Below, piece after piece: positions 33,334-42,064 of a stretch of 64,000 nucleotides of DNA. The stretch is from Streptomyces sp. NBC_01214 (GTDB lineage Bacteria; Actinomycetota; Actinomycetes; Streptomycetales; Streptomycetaceae). The notes below the pieces were generated by a model. It ran no database searches and was not told the DNA's origin. It saw only the letters and a list, made by a program, of their open reading frames with translations. The DNA lies in contig NZ_JAPEOS010000001.1 of assembly GCF_026340975.1 (NCBI RefSeq), forward strand, positions 2,637,001 through 2,701,000, in the 5' to 3' direction. The translations under genes were made by a program, and so were the position numbers. Position 1 is the first letter of the stretch, and each line of letters begins with the position of its first letter.

Positions 33334-35385
33334 ATGGGCGAGCACAAGCACAGCGTTGAGCAGCAGTACGAAGACCAGCTCCGCGGTTCCGCCGACGGTG
33401 CCGGTGTCACCGCGTATGTCCTGCACCGGGCCAAGCCCCACCTGCCGCCCTGGCTCGCCGCCGGCGGACTCGGCCTCGCCGGAGCATTGGGAAGTCTTCA
33501 GTGGCAGGGCAGCGCGGCGGCCGGGGTTGGCCTGACCCTGGCTTCCGTCGCCCTGACTGGGGTCACCTGGTGGGCGGGGAAGGCGACCGGGCAGCAGCGT
33601 CGCCTGCACTCCGCGATCACGGTCGCGGCCGGGTCGGCCTGGCTCACCGGGGCCTGCCTCGCAGGGCCGGCCGCCGGTCCGCTCCCGGACCTGTACCTGA
33701 TGGGCGGCCCGGCGCTGGCCCTGTCGTGGAACATCCGCATGGTTCTACGCCGCAACGTCGAGGGGACCCCGGCCGGGAGCACCGACAAGGGCCTGTTGGA
33801 GAAGGTGGGGTTGGCGCGGGCGCAGATCGGGGCGACGTCGGTGGAGCCGAACCGGGTCACCGCGAAGATGCTCCTGGAGGCCGGTGAGCAGACCAACGAG
33901 GACGTCTCAAAGGTCCTGCCTCGGCTCGCGTCCGCACTGGACCTGCCCACGTCCGCGGTCCGCTACCTGGGCGACCCTGGTTCCGCGCGCCGCGGGGAGC
34001 TGGTCATCGTGCCTGAGGACATGCTGGCCGAGGTCGCCGAGTGGGAGGGACCGTCCAACCTGGGTGCCTCGATTGCGGAGCCGCTGGTCATCGGCCGCTA
34101 CGACGACGGTGCCCCGCTGATGCTGTGGCTGCCCGGCGACCCGGAGCAGGGACGCAACAGCACGCATCTGCTCATCGCCGGGATGTCGGGATCGGGCAAG
34201 GGCGATGCCGCCCTGAACCTCATGACGGAGATCCTTTCCCGCCGTGACGTGCTGTTGTGGCTCAGCGACCCGAAGATGTTCCAGGACTTCCGCCCGCTCC
34301 TGCCCGGCATGGACTGGGCTGCCGAGGGCGGACCGGACACCGAGGTGATGGTGGAGGCCATCAAGGCCGTCATCTCCGCCCGCACCCGCTGGCTCGGAGC
34401 CCATGGCTACCGCCAGTGGCTGCCTGCGGCAGCCGACCGGCAGACCAGCTCCGATCACACCTGCCGGCCCGACGGGCAGGCGTGTGGGTGCCCCGGCATG
34501 CCGTTCCTGGTCACGTGGATGGAGGAAGCGGCCAACACCCTGCGGCTGATGGGTGATGACGCCTTCACTGGGATCGCCCAGGAAGCACGCTCCGCCGGCG
34601 TATCCCTGATCGTCTCGCTCCAGCGGCCCTCCTACGACCAGATGTCCACCAGCACCCGGGCGTCTTTGCCGTCGGTGGTCTCGCTCGGCTGCGACCCCCG
34701 CGACGAGGGCTTCTCCCTCCCCGACTCGGTCATCGAGTCGGGCGCTCACCCCGGCGCGTGGGGTAACCGCCGCCCCGGCTACTGCTACCTCGTCTCCCCG
34801 GGTATCCCCGAGGACCGCTACCCCTCCCCGGGCCGCACCTTTGCGGTCCCGCAGACCCCGGCGGCCATCGCCACGATGGAAGCCCTCGCCGCCTGGGCCC
34901 AGCGCCACGCCGCCATCGGCGACCCCGTCACCGCCGGCGCCGCCCGCGCGGTCGCCGGACAGAACTACACCGGCCGCCCCACCACCGACAGCCACCCGGC
35001 ACCGCGACCGGACACTGGCGACGAGGAGCCCGGCATGGAAGCGGAATCCCACGGCCTGCTGACCGACCCGGAGGACGCGGGCATCGATCCCGAGGCCGAA
35101 CTCCCCGACGTCAAGGAGGGGGACGAGATCCCGCTGTGGGAGTCCCCGGGCTACAAGCCGTCGCCGGCCGAGGCCCGCGAACTCTTCGCCCGGGCGCTGG
35201 ACGACTTCGAGACGGCAGGACAGATGGTCGTCGGCCCGAAGGACTTCATGGACTGGTGCGACCGCCACAACCTTTCCCGCCCGTGGGTGTCCGAGCGTCT
35301 CAAGGAAGCCGCCCTCGACGGCCGCCTGGAGCCGACCTCGGTGACCGGCCGGTGGCGGATCGTCCCCTCCCTCATGGCCGCCTGA
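33334..35385 (+). CDS. traB: TraB: FtsK/SpoIIIE-type conjugative DNA translocase
   Basis: 683 aa. N-terminal transmembrane helices (PPWLAAGGLGLAGALGSL and neighbours to about 140), a motor domain with Walker A GMSGSGKGDAA near 283 and Walker B FLVTWMEEAAN near 395, and a C-terminal winged helix (PKDFMDWCDRHNLSRPWVSERLKEA), the domain that reads TRS repeats in clt. TraB proteins form a hexameric pore that moves double-stranded DNA. The repeated TGACACC sequence begins at its stop codon, so its target likely lies just downstream. Confidence 0.92.
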   Translation: MGEHKHSVEQQYEDQLRGSADGAGVTAYVLHRAKPHLPPWLAAGGLGLAGALGSLQWQGSAAAGVGLTLASVALTGVTWWAGKATGQQRRLHSAITVAAGSAWLTGACLAGPAAGPLPDLYLMGGPALALSWNIRMVLRRNVEGTPAGSTDKGLLEKVGLARAQIGATSVEPNRVTAKMLLEAGEQTNEDVSKVLPRLASALDLPTSAVRYLGDPGSARRGELVIVPEDMLAEVAEWEGPSNLGASIAEPLVIGRYDDGAPLMLWLPGDPEQGRNSTHLLIAGMSGSGKGDAALNLMTEILSRRDVLLWLSDPKMFQDFRPLLPGMDWAAEGGPDTEVMVEAIKAVISARTRWLGAHGYRQWLPAAADRQTSSDHTCRPDGQACGCPGMPFLVTWMEEAANTLRLMGDDAFTGIAQEARSAGVSLIVSLQRPSYDQMSTSTRASLPSVVSLGCDPRDEGFSLPDSVIESGAHPGAWGNRRPGYCYLVSPGIPEDRYPSPGRTFAVPQTPAAIATMEALAAWAQRHAAIGDPVTAGAARAVAGQNYTGRPTTDSHPAPRPDTGDEEPGMEAESHGLLTDPEDAGIDPEAELPDVKEGDEIPLWESPGYKPSPAEARELFARALDDFETAGQMVVGPKDFMDWCDRHNLSRPWVSERLKEAALDGRLEPTSVTGRWRIVPSLMAA

Positions 35386-35491
35386 CACCTGACACCGTCA
35401 GGGCCCGTGACACCCAAACCCCTAGGCAAACCCACTGTCAGAACCCGTGACACCGGCCGCCTGACACCACCTGACACCTGTCCCTGACACC
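35383..35491. repeat. Candidate clt: seven TGACACC repeats
   Basis: TGACACC at 35383, 35390, 35408, 35448, 35462, 35472 and 35485, all in one orientation. Two have the longer form CCCGTGACACC. The stop codon of traB forms part of the first copy. TraB winged-helix domains are known to bind short direct TRS repeats, so this is the best candidate transfer locus. Confidence 0.65.
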
Positions 35492-35554
35492 ACACCCGGC
35501 GGGCCCGCGCCACCCACATGACGCGGGCCCGACCCACCTCACGGAGGCATGCTC

Positions 35555-36040
35555 ATGCCCCACGAACCGGCCCTCCACCACCCCACCCCGATCACCCGGC
35601 CCCCCGCACTGGCCCATCCCACCGCAGCCCCGATATCGGTCCTGCCCACCGGCACGGGCATCGCCTGGGTCACCCTCCCCGACGGAACGCGCACCCTCGC
35701 CTACACCCACCCCACCCCCACCGACCTCGCGCCCGCACCGGCGCCCCCGGCCACCGTTCCCGGATGGGCCAAGACCACCGCGCTCCTCGCCCCGACCGTC
35801 GGCGGAGGCATCGGGGCGGCCGGAATCGGAATCTCCTACGCCGCCCCGGGACTGATCGCCATGGCCGAAGCCCTCTGGGCCCTCGTCGCCCTCATTGCCG
35901 CCGGCGCCGCCCTCCCCCTGATCCTCCGCACCGGCCGCAGCACGCGCGGCCGGGGTGCGGCGCCGGTCCAGCACATCACCCAGCACGTCACCGCCACCGG
36001 CCTCTTCGGCCGCGCCACCGGAACCCTCAACAACCGCTGA
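35555..36040 (+). CDS. SpdB-like small membrane protein
   Basis: 161 aa from ATG 35555, seven bases after GGAGG; an ATG at 35549 is too close to it. Proline-rich soluble N-terminus (about 75 residues), then two hydrophobic helices (TALLAPTVGGGIGAAGIGI; AMAEALWALVALIAAGAALPLIL) and a basic tail. Typical of plasmid-spread proteins that follow traB. Confidence 0.72.
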   Translation: MPHEPALHHPTPITRPPALAHPTAAPISVLPTGTGIAWVTLPDGTRTLAYTHPTPTDLAPAPAPPATVPGWAKTTALLAPTVGGGIGAAGIGISYAAPGLIAMAEALWALVALIAAGAALPLILRTGRSTRGRGAAPVQHITQHVTATGLFGRATGTLNNR

Positions 36041-36054
36041 GCAAGGAGCACCAC

Positions 36055-36222
36055 ATGCACGACGACTACGCCTCCGAGCCGTTCGAGGACGACCCCGAGT
36101 ACGACGGCGGCGACTGCGACCTGTGCAACCCCTGGGACGGCTCCGAGCCCTACCCCTACGCGCACTGCTGTGACTGCGGCGCAGACGGCAGCAGCGAGAA
36201 GTCCGACTGCACCTGCGACTGA
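36055..36222 (+). CDS. Cys-rich acidic micro-protein
   Basis: 55 aa from ATG 36055, AAGGAG upstream. Strongly acidic N-terminus and eight Cys, among them CDLC, CCDC and a CTCD tail, suggesting zinc binding. No family recognised. It is part of the tra operon and ends just before a hairpin. Confidence 0.65.
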   Translation: MHDDYASEPFEDDPEYDGGDCDLCNPWDGSEPYPYAHCCDCGADGSSEKSDCTCD

Positions 36223-36231
36223 CGCTACGAA

Positions 36232-36264
36232 GGCGGCCCCGTCTCGCCAAAGTCTGGGGCCGCC
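36232..36264. terminator. Hairpin between tra and rep genes
   Basis: Stem GGCGGCCCC (36232-36240) with GGGGCCGCC (36256-36264), 15-nt loop. It starts about 10 bp after the Cys-rich ORF stop and ends 31 bp before the Prim-Pol ATG. It recalls the hairpins at 30415 and 39366. Confidence 0.6.
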
Positions 36265-36294
36265 CTCATCCAGCTACCACTGGAGGAACTCAGC

Positions 36295-37179
36295 ATGACC
36301 CACCCCACCGACATTCCGAGAGAGTCCGCACAAGCGGCCTTATCCGCCCATCTCGGCACCGCGCTCCAGCTCGTCGAACTGGGCCTGCCTGCAATGCCGC
36401 TGCGGGCGGGCAAGAAGCCCTTCGGGAACTGCCGTACCTGCAAGGACTCGGCGTGCGGCGACAGGCCGCACATGCTGGCCGCCGGCCTGTGCGAGTGCCC
36501 TGCCCCCTGCCACGGCTGGGCGGCCGCCACGACCGACCCGGACATCCTCACCTCGCCCGCGTGGGCCAGGGCGTGGAGGCAGGCTGCGGGAGTCGCCTAC
36601 CACCCCGGCGGCGGCGCGCTCACCGTCGTGGATCTCGACGATACGGACGCGGTCGCGTGGGCCCGCGAGAACCTCCCCGCCACCAAGACCGTGACCACAA
36701 CCCGTGGCGAGCACTGGATCTACCTCGGCACCATGACCTCCCACAACGGCGTACGGCCCGGCGTGGACATCAAGTCCGCATGGTCCTACGCCCGCTGGCT
36801 CGGGCCCGGCACCGGACGCATGGCCCTGCTGCCCGATGCCGTGCGCGCATTCGCCGTGAAGGAAGCCCCCGCGGCCGCGCCGGCACCGTTCACCGTCGTA
36901 CTGCCCGCGCGGCCCGGCGACGCGGTGTGTCGCCACCGCTCGCCCGTGTACCTGGAGCGCGGTATCGCCATGGCCGAGCAGCGCATCAAAGAGGCGTCCG
37001 AGGCCATCCACAGGACTGTGTACCGGACGTTCCTCGCGGTGCTGTCCGCGCACGGCTGGTGCGGCTGCCTCACCGAGAACCACATCGGCCGGCTGTTCAC
37101 CGCCGCTCAGACCAAGGGCGAGTCCCTGCGGCACTGCGAGATCGCCTGGACCAACGCCCGGGCCAAGCTGGGGATGTAG
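36295..37179 (+). CDS. Prim-Pol (bifunctional primase/polymerase) replication protein
   Basis: 294 aa. AEP-type primase-polymerase N-terminal domain: catalytic acid pair in VVDLDDTD near residue 112, the RGEHWIY strand and DIKSAW with the third acid. Two Cys motifs (CRTCKDSACG; CECPAPCHG) may hold zinc. The C-terminal helical part likely contacts DNA. It is 2 bp before the helicase gene. This pair replaces RepSA found in pSAM2 and defines the Prim-Pol AICE group. Confidence 0.85.
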   Translation: MTHPTDIPRESAQAALSAHLGTALQLVELGLPAMPLRAGKKPFGNCRTCKDSACGDRPHMLAAGLCECPAPCHGWAAATTDPDILTSPAWARAWRQAAGVAYHPGGGALTVVDLDDTDAVAWARENLPATKTVTTTRGEHWIYLGTMTSHNGVRPGVDIKSAWSYARWLGPGTGRMALLPDAVRAFAVKEAPAAAPAPFTVVLPARPGDAVCRHRSPVYLERGIAMAEQRIKEASEAIHRTVYRTFLAVLSAHGWCGCLTENHIGRLFTAAQTKGESLRHCEIAWTNARAKLGM

Positions 37180-37181
37180 CG

Positions 37182-38657
37182 ATGCCCGAGGACGAGAAGA
37201 ACCCGGCCCGGCAGATCATCACCGACTACGCCCAGCAGCAATTCCGGTACTTCCGCACCACCGAAGGCACCGTCTACGCGCAGAAGAACGGCCACCCCGT
37301 CGCCCGCCCGATCCGCTCCCAGGGCACCACCGGCAGCCACCGGCAGGAACTCATGGTCGGCCTCTACAACGACGGCCGCGGCTCCTTCAACGGCAGCGCG
37401 CTCAAGGAGGCGTTGGACTTGATCGAAGCACTCGCGCTCAGCCAGGACGTACAGGCCACCCACATCCGCGTCGCCCCCGGATTCGACGGAGCGACCTGGC
37501 TCGACCTGGGCCGCAACGACGGCCAGTCAATCCGCATCCACCCCACCGGCTGGGACATCCTCACCCCCGACCCCCGCGAAGTCTGCTGGCGCCGCACCCA
37601 ACTCACCGGCGAACTCCCCCTCCCCGAGAAAGACACCGACGGCAAAGGAATCGACGCTCTCCTGAGGCTCTGCAACTTCGCCAACGCCGAAAGCGAATGC
37701 CTCGCCATCGCGTGGCTGATCGGCTGCCTGGAACCGTCCGTACCCGTCCCCGCCCCCTTCCTCACCGGCCCCCAGGGCGCAGGCAAATCCACTGCCGGCC
37801 GGATGCTCGTGCGGATCATCGAGGGCATGACCGGTGACCTGCGGCGGGCCCCGAAGGACGAGGAGAACCTGATCACGGCCGTCGCCGCCGGATGGGTCAC
37901 CGCGCTCGACAACCTCTCCCACCTCCCGCCGGACCTGTCCGACCTCATGTGCTGCATCGTCACCGGCGCCGAAAGCATCAAACGCGCCCTGTTCACCGAC
38001 GGCGACGTCGTCCGCTCCCGCTACCGCCGCCCCCTCCTCCTGACCGGCATCGACGTCGGCGTCATCCGCCCCGACCTCGCCGAACGGCTTCTACCCCTTC
38101 GCCTGGTGCGGCCCCGAGTACGCCGGACCGAGGCTGAACTGTGGGCGGAGTACGCGCAGGTACTGCCCGTCATCCTCGGCTCACTCCTCGACCTCACCGT
38201 CAAGGTGCGGGCCACCGAGGCCGACATTCCAACCGACCTGCGGATGGCGGACTTCGCCCACCTCTGCGCCCAGTTCGACGCGGCGGACGGGCTCGGCGCG
38301 CTGGATGCCTACCGGGCCAGCCTTGACGACCTCAACGACGACGTCATCGAAGGCGACCTTCTCGCCCAGACCGTCCTCAAGCACGCCGCCAGCCTCGAAG
38401 CGGGCGTGGAGGTCCGGATGACCTCCACCGAGTGGCTGCACACCCTCACCCAGCTCTACACCGGCGACGACTTCCGTCCCCTGCCCAAGGGGTGGCCCAC
38501 CACCGGGAAGGTCTTCTCCGACCGCCTCAAGCGTCTCCAGCCCACCCTCGCCGCACGCGGCGTCCTCGTCGACTGGGGCCGCACCAAAACAGCCCGCTAC
38601 ATCGAAATGACCCGACCCGACACCCCCACGCCCGGCGAGCAGCAGGCCGCATTCTGA
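37182..38657 (+). CDS. Replicative P-loop helicase-type ATPase
   Basis: 491 aa. Walker A GPQGAGKST near 195 and Walker B VTALDNLSHLP about 50 residues on; arginine finger candidates in PLRLVRPRVRR. The fold is SF3/AAA-like, as in plasmid and phage primase-helicases. It follows the Prim-Pol gene within 2 bp, so the two likely act together at the iteron region downstream. Length and lack of a DnaB-type RecA core separate it from host helicase. Confidence 0.82.
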   Translation: MPEDEKNPARQIITDYAQQQFRYFRTTEGTVYAQKNGHPVARPIRSQGTTGSHRQELMVGLYNDGRGSFNGSALKEALDLIEALALSQDVQATHIRVAPGFDGATWLDLGRNDGQSIRIHPTGWDILTPDPREVCWRRTQLTGELPLPEKDTDGKGIDALLRLCNFANAESECLAIAWLIGCLEPSVPVPAPFLTGPQGAGKSTAGRMLVRIIEGMTGDLRRAPKDEENLITAVAAGWVTALDNLSHLPPDLSDLMCCIVTGAESIKRALFTDGDVVRSRYRRPLLLTGIDVGVIRPDLAERLLPLRLVRPRVRRTEAELWAEYAQVLPVILGSLLDLTVKVRATEADIPTDLRMADFAHLCAQFDAADGLGALDAYRASLDDLNDDVIEGDLLAQTVLKHAASLEAGVEVRMTSTEWLHTLTQLYTGDDFRPLPKGWPTTGKVFSDRLKRLQPTLAARGVLVDWGRTKTARYIEMTRPDTPTPGEQQAAF

Positions 38658-39132
38658 CCGGCGCCACCGCGGCCGGTCCGGGCACAAGCAAGAAGAGCAC
38701 CCGCCGCCGGGCGGTGCGTGCTCCTCTTGCTGTTCCGGCGGCTTGCCGCCGCTGCAAAGGACGTGCCGCGCAGCGGCCCCGCTCTTCACGCTCGAAGACG
38801 CGCCCACCACAACAGAAACCACCCTCTCTTTTTCTTAAGAGAAGAGACGCTGCGTCACCCACGTCACCACCAGGCTCCAAACAGCCCGTGACCTGCGACT
38901 GCACCGGTGACGCAGACGGCCCACGGCTACGTCACCCCACGTCACCCGCGTCACCGACTTCCGTCACCCGGGGACGCGGGTGACACAGACCGGTGACGCA
39001 CGACCACCCTACGCGTCACCGAAAACCGCAGGTCAGACCTGTAAATGACACAGGCGACGCGGTGACGCAGAAATCTGCCCCTCGGACAGCGCGACAGCCA
39101 CAACCACCCGCGAGCCAAGGAGAGATCGTCAC
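38658..39132. other. Candidate replication origin: GTCACC iterons with AT-rich dyad
   Basis: About 475 bp without genes. An AT-rich dyad (TCTCTTTTTCTTAAGAGAAG-type, about 38825-38846) lies beside a cluster of GTCACC/GGTGAC hexamers at 38854, 38863, 38906, 38931, 38941, 38950, 38963, 38979, 38992, 39015 and 39061, both orientations. Location next to the replication genes and before xis fits an origin. Confidence 0.65.
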
Positions 39133-39348
39133 ATGGCCGGTCCGGTCACCGGCGGCGAGCTGCCGCAGCGCCTTCACCGGGTAGAGGACGCGGCCCACGC
39201 CCTCGGCGTCAAGCGTTCCACTGCCTACGAGGAGATCCGCCTCGGCAGGCTCCGGACTGTGCGGGTCGGTCGCCGCCGACTCGTGCCGACCGAATACATC
39301 GACGAGTACGTCGAACTCCTCAAGCGCGAGGCCAAGGCCGCCGCGTAG
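39133..39348 (+). CDS. xis: Excisionase (Xis), MerR-like HTH
   Basis: 71 aa with AAGGAGAG upstream. Winged HTH of the excisionase type (RVEDAAHALGVKRSTAYEEIRLGRLRTVRVGRRRLVPTEYI), the usual partner just before int. It should bend attL/attR DNA to direct integrase toward excision. Confidence 0.9.
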   Translation: MAGPVTGGELPQRLHRVEDAAHALGVKRSTAYEEIRLGRLRTVRVGRRRLVPTEYIDEYVELLKREAKAAA

Positions 39349-39365
39349 CAGTACTCGACCCAACA

Positions 39366-39397
39366 GCGGGGCCGCACCCACATAGGTGTGGCCCCGC
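39366..39397. terminator. Hairpin between xis and int
   Basis: Stem GCGGGGCCGCACC (39366-39378) with GGTGTGGCCCCGC (39385-39397), one wobble position, 6-nt loop. It may modulate int expression relative to xis. Confidence 0.55.
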
Positions 39398-39419
39398 CCT
39401 CATGTGTGAAAGGTGCCAG

Positions 39420-40613
39420 ATGGAGAGCGAGCGGGGACCCGCCCGTAAGGCAGCGAACGGCGAGGACTCGATCTACTGGGATGCGTCCAAGAGCCGCTAC
39501 ATCGGAGCGATCTCCCTCGGCTATACGGCGGCCGGGAAGCGGAATCGGGCGAAGGTCTCGGGGACTACGAAGACCGAGGTTCGGCGCAAGCTCCGCGAAC
39601 TCAGGAAGGAGCTTGAGAAGCAGGCGAAGGCGCCCGCTCAGTACACGGTGAAGCAGGCCGTGGAGGACTGGCTCGCTCAGGGGCTGAAGGGGAAGGCGGT
39701 CACGAGCGTCGGTACCTATCGCAGTCTTGCGACCACACACATCTACACGGAGCTGGGCGCCGCGAAGCTGCGCCAGCTCGAAGCCGACGACGTTGATGAG
39801 TGGCTCGATGGCAGGGCGGCCCTACTGGCCACCACGTCGCTACGCCTGCTGCTCTCGATTCTGAGCAGGTCGATCACCCATGCCCAGCGAAGGGGGAAGG
39901 CCGTGCGGAACGTGGCCGCGCTGGTCGAAGCCCCCGAAGGGAAGCCGGGAAGACCCAGCAAGTCGTTGTCCCTCGAACAGGGAGAGGCCATCCTGCGGGC
40001 TGGGGTGGGCACCTGGATCCATGCCTACGTGGTGCTGTCGTTGCTCGTTGGGACCCGGCCGGAGGAGACACGCCCGCTCCCCTGGAAGCATGTGCACACG
40101 GAACCCGCGGTTGGGCGCAAGGCACACGTCGACGTGTGGCGTTCCGTGCGCAGCCACGGAGATACGAAGACTCCGAAGAGCCGACGTTCTTTGGCCATGC
40201 CCAAGCAGGTGGCTGAGGTGATGGAGGCTCACCGCAGGCGACAGCAGGCCGAGGCGAAGGCCGCCGGCCGGGTGTGGTCCACCGAGGATCTCGTCTTCCC
40301 CAGGGAGGGCGGCGAGTTGCGGACCGCTCTGGATGTGAGGCGGAACTTCCGGCGCCTACTGGGTGAGGCGGGCATCCAACGGCCGCATGAGTGGACAACG
40401 AGGGAGCTCCGCACGACCTTCGTGTCGTTGCTCTCCGATCACGGAATTCCCATCGAGGTGATCGCGCGCGTCGTCGGACACAGCGGCAGCAACACGACCG
40501 AGCGCGTCTACCGGAAGCAGCTGCGGCCGGTCATCGCCGAAGGCGCTGAGGCGATGGACGAGATCTTCTCGGGGGAGCAGACGGAGGTGCCTGACCGCCC
40601 GGAATCCGCATGA
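39420..40613 (+). CDS. int: Tyrosine integrase of the AICE
   Basis: 397 aa from ATG 39420 with AAAGG six bases upstream; an ATG at 39402 has no such site. AP2-like arm-binding N-terminus (YIGAISLGYTAAGKRNRAKVSG), core-binding domain (SAM-like, about 75-165), catalytic domain with Arg in LLVGTRPEETRPL, R of TTRELRTTFVSLL, GHSGSNTTERVYRK with the nucleophile Tyr near residue 363. attR lies 104 bp after the stop. It should catalyse site-specific insertion into the GGCT-like 3' end. Confidence 0.93.
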   Translation: MESERGPARKAANGEDSIYWDASKSRYIGAISLGYTAAGKRNRAKVSGTTKTEVRRKLRELRKELEKQAKAPAQYTVKQAVEDWLAQGLKGKAVTSVGTYRSLATTHIYTELGAAKLRQLEADDVDEWLDGRAALLATTSLRLLLSILSRSITHAQRRGKAVRNVAALVEAPEGKPGRPSKSLSLEQGEAILRAGVGTWIHAYVVLSLLVGTRPEETRPLPWKHVHTEPAVGRKAHVDVWRSVRSHGDTKTPKSRRSLAMPKQVAEVMEAHRRRQQAEAKAAGRVWSTEDLVFPREGGELRTALDVRRNFRRLLGEAGIQRPHEWTTRELRTTFVSLLSDHGIPIEVIARVVGHSGSNTTERVYRKQLRPVIAEGAEAMDEIFSGEQTEVPDRPESA

Positions 40614-40717
40614 TCGCTTTCGGGTGGCTCCCGGTTTGGCTCCCTGTGGCCGAGCCGGGTGCGCCTCTGCGCCCGTGACCTGCTGCAACACTCTGGCGAG
40701 CCAGGGAGGCTTGTTAC
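40614..40717. promoter_or_regulatory. Right end of the AICE, arm-type sites
   Basis: TGGCTCCC at 40625-40632 and 40637-40644, spaced 12 bp as at the left end, and an inverted GCCAGGGAG at 40700-40708. These mirror the left-end sites and probably bind Int N-terminal domains. Confidence 0.65.
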
Positions 40718-40754
40718 GGCCCCCTTAAGCCAGGGACAAGCACCCCCTCAGGAA
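40718..40754. repeat. attR (37-bp core) in the 3' end of the GGCT-like gene
   Basis: Identical to 25284-25320. The last codons and TGA of the minus-strand gene (stop 40748-40750) lie inside, so insertion regenerates an intact gene end. Confidence 0.9.
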
Positions 40755-41404
40755 AGGAGGTCTCTCACCTGTGCGGGCGTCCAGTGGCCGGCGGCGCCGG
40801 GGCAGGACGCGAGGTAGCCGGCGATGTCCTGCTCCTCCCAAGGGCCGGACTCCAGGAGGCCGGAGGCCAGGTAGCGCAGGTAGGCGCCCGACGGGTTGAG
40901 CACCTCGACGTCGTGGAGGCTCCACGGCGCGGTGAAGGTCAGCAGGGGGATTCCCTCGATCGTGCCCGGGCAGATCAGGGTCTCGTACCGCCCCGGGCCC
41001 AGCTCGTCACGGCCGTTCCGTAGGGCCGCCGTCAGGTCCAGGTCCGCCCCCGGCTCCGCGTACATCTCCTGGGCGGCGATGTCGGACATCTGGCCCACCG
41101 TCACCAGGTGCGCCCGTCCGCGCGTGCGCCCGGGGGCCGTGGGGTCGTAGAACGCCCGGCCCCCCGTCCACACCGGAGACTCCGTGGCGAAGTACAGGCG
41201 GCCTTCCAGCTCGACCGCGATCGAGCGTTCGGGCGCCCTGTGGTCCCGGCAGCCCGGGTACGTGCGTGCCGCGCCCGGCGGGGTCCCGCCGGCGATGTAC
41301 GTGGCGAGGCGGTCCATGTGCATGTTGGACCCGTAGGAGGCGTACCAGACCCTCTCGGGCACGGGGATCGCCCCGACGGGCGGGGTGGTGGTGTGGACGG
41401 ACAC
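40748..41404 (-). CDS. Gamma-glutamylcyclotransferase-like protein
   Basis: 218 aa, GTG start with GAGGAG seven bases upstream. The YASYGSNM motif near residue 22 is the substrate loop of the GGCT fold (YGSN). The remaining beta strands (SIAVELEGRLYFATE, TRGRAHLVTVGQM) fit the fold. In databases such Streptomyces proteins are sometimes called histone deacetylase; the sequence does not support that name. No signal peptide. It is the attachment gene for the AICE. Confidence 0.75.
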   Translation of the reverse strand: MSVHTTTPPVGAIPVPERVWYASYGSNMHMDRLATYIAGGTPPGAARTYPGCRDHRAPERSIAVELEGRLYFATESPVWTGGRAFYDPTAPGRTRGRAHLVTVGQMSDIAAQEMYAEPGADLDLTAALRNGRDELGPGRYETLICPGTIEGIPLLTFTAPWSLHDVEVLNPSGAYLRYLASGLLESGPWEEQDIAGYLASCPGAAGHWTPAQVRDLLS

Positions 41405-41581
41405 GCTCAGCTCCTCGCAGCCGGGGGGTAGGGGATCGGGGATCCGGAATCTCCCCTGTCATATGCCTATCGGGTCGCTGGGGCCCGTGCGTATGGTGTG
41501 GCCCCGGACCATCCCGGGCCCGGCGCCCTCCCGGCTCCCCACGGGAGGGCCGCCGCGCGCCCCGCCTCCCGCCTCACCGGA

Positions 41582-42064
41582 CTACGGGAGGAGCGCGGAA
41601 AGGCCGGCCGCGGACCGGGCCTGGTCGTCCAGCGCGTCGAGGGCCCGTACGGCCTGGGCCGCGGCCTCCGGGTCGCTCTCGGCGAGCCCGCTCCCGGCGA
41701 ACTCGTCCTCGTCCAGCCGCAGCACGGAGTTCCCGTCCGCCGAGACCCACAGGTCGAGGTCCAGGTCCTCCACGAGGATCTCCCCGCTCTGCACCAGAGC
41801 CGGGCGCGTGACGTCGCAGTACCAGCCCTTGAGGACACCGCCCGCGGTCCACACCTCCTTGACCGCGTACCAGCGGGTCCGCCAGAAGTGCTCGACGAAC
41901 ACGTCGCCCGGCTCGAAGCGCACGAAGCCGAAGTCCCGTACGCCGTCCGCCGCCCAGGGGGCGCGCACGGAGATCCGGTCGCCGTCGTCGGCGACCTGCG
42001 CCGCCGGGTAGCGGATCTTGGTCCGTCCGGCCTTGGTCAGGACGACGGTCAGCTGTGCGGTCAC
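41582..42064 (-). CDS. DUF402 domain protein
   Basis: 160 aa from GTG 42064, overlapping the GNAT stop as GTGA. The beta-rich domain (GDVFVEHFWRTRWYAVKEVW; KGWYCDVTRPA; LVEDLDLDLWV) is DUF402/FomD-like, in which acidic residues bind metal and the known activity is phosphate-ester hydrolysis of nucleotides. Tail is Ala/Asp-rich. Role here is unknown. Confidence 0.85.
   Translation of the reverse strand: MTAQLTVVLTKAGRTKIRYPAAQVADDGDRISVRAPWAADGVRDFGFVRFEPGDVFVEHFWRTRWYAVKEVWTAGGVLKGWYCDVTRPALVQSGEILVEDLDLDLWVSADGNSVLRLDEDEFAGSGLAESDPEAAAQAVRALDALDDQARSAAGLSALLP

Larger units (their letters stand above)
25284..40754. mobile_element. AICE (integrative conjugative element), Prim-Pol type
   Basis: 15.5-kb element bounded by 37-bp direct repeats (25284-25320 and 40718-40754). 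It contains tyrosine integrase and excisionase at the right end, Prim-Pol plus P-loop helicase for rolling or theta replication, an FtsK-like TraB with small Spd/Tra membrane proteins, a GntR repressor with paired operators, and cargo at the left. All features needed for excision, replication and transfer as double-stranded DNA appear intact. It separates the LPMO gene from a chromosomal GGCT-like gene whose 3' end supplies the attachment core. Confidence 0.92.

Noticed and set aside
40748..41404. Histone deacetylase annotation for the GGCT-like gene
   Set aside because: No deacetylase His/Asp motifs; the YGSN loop indicates the GGCT fold.
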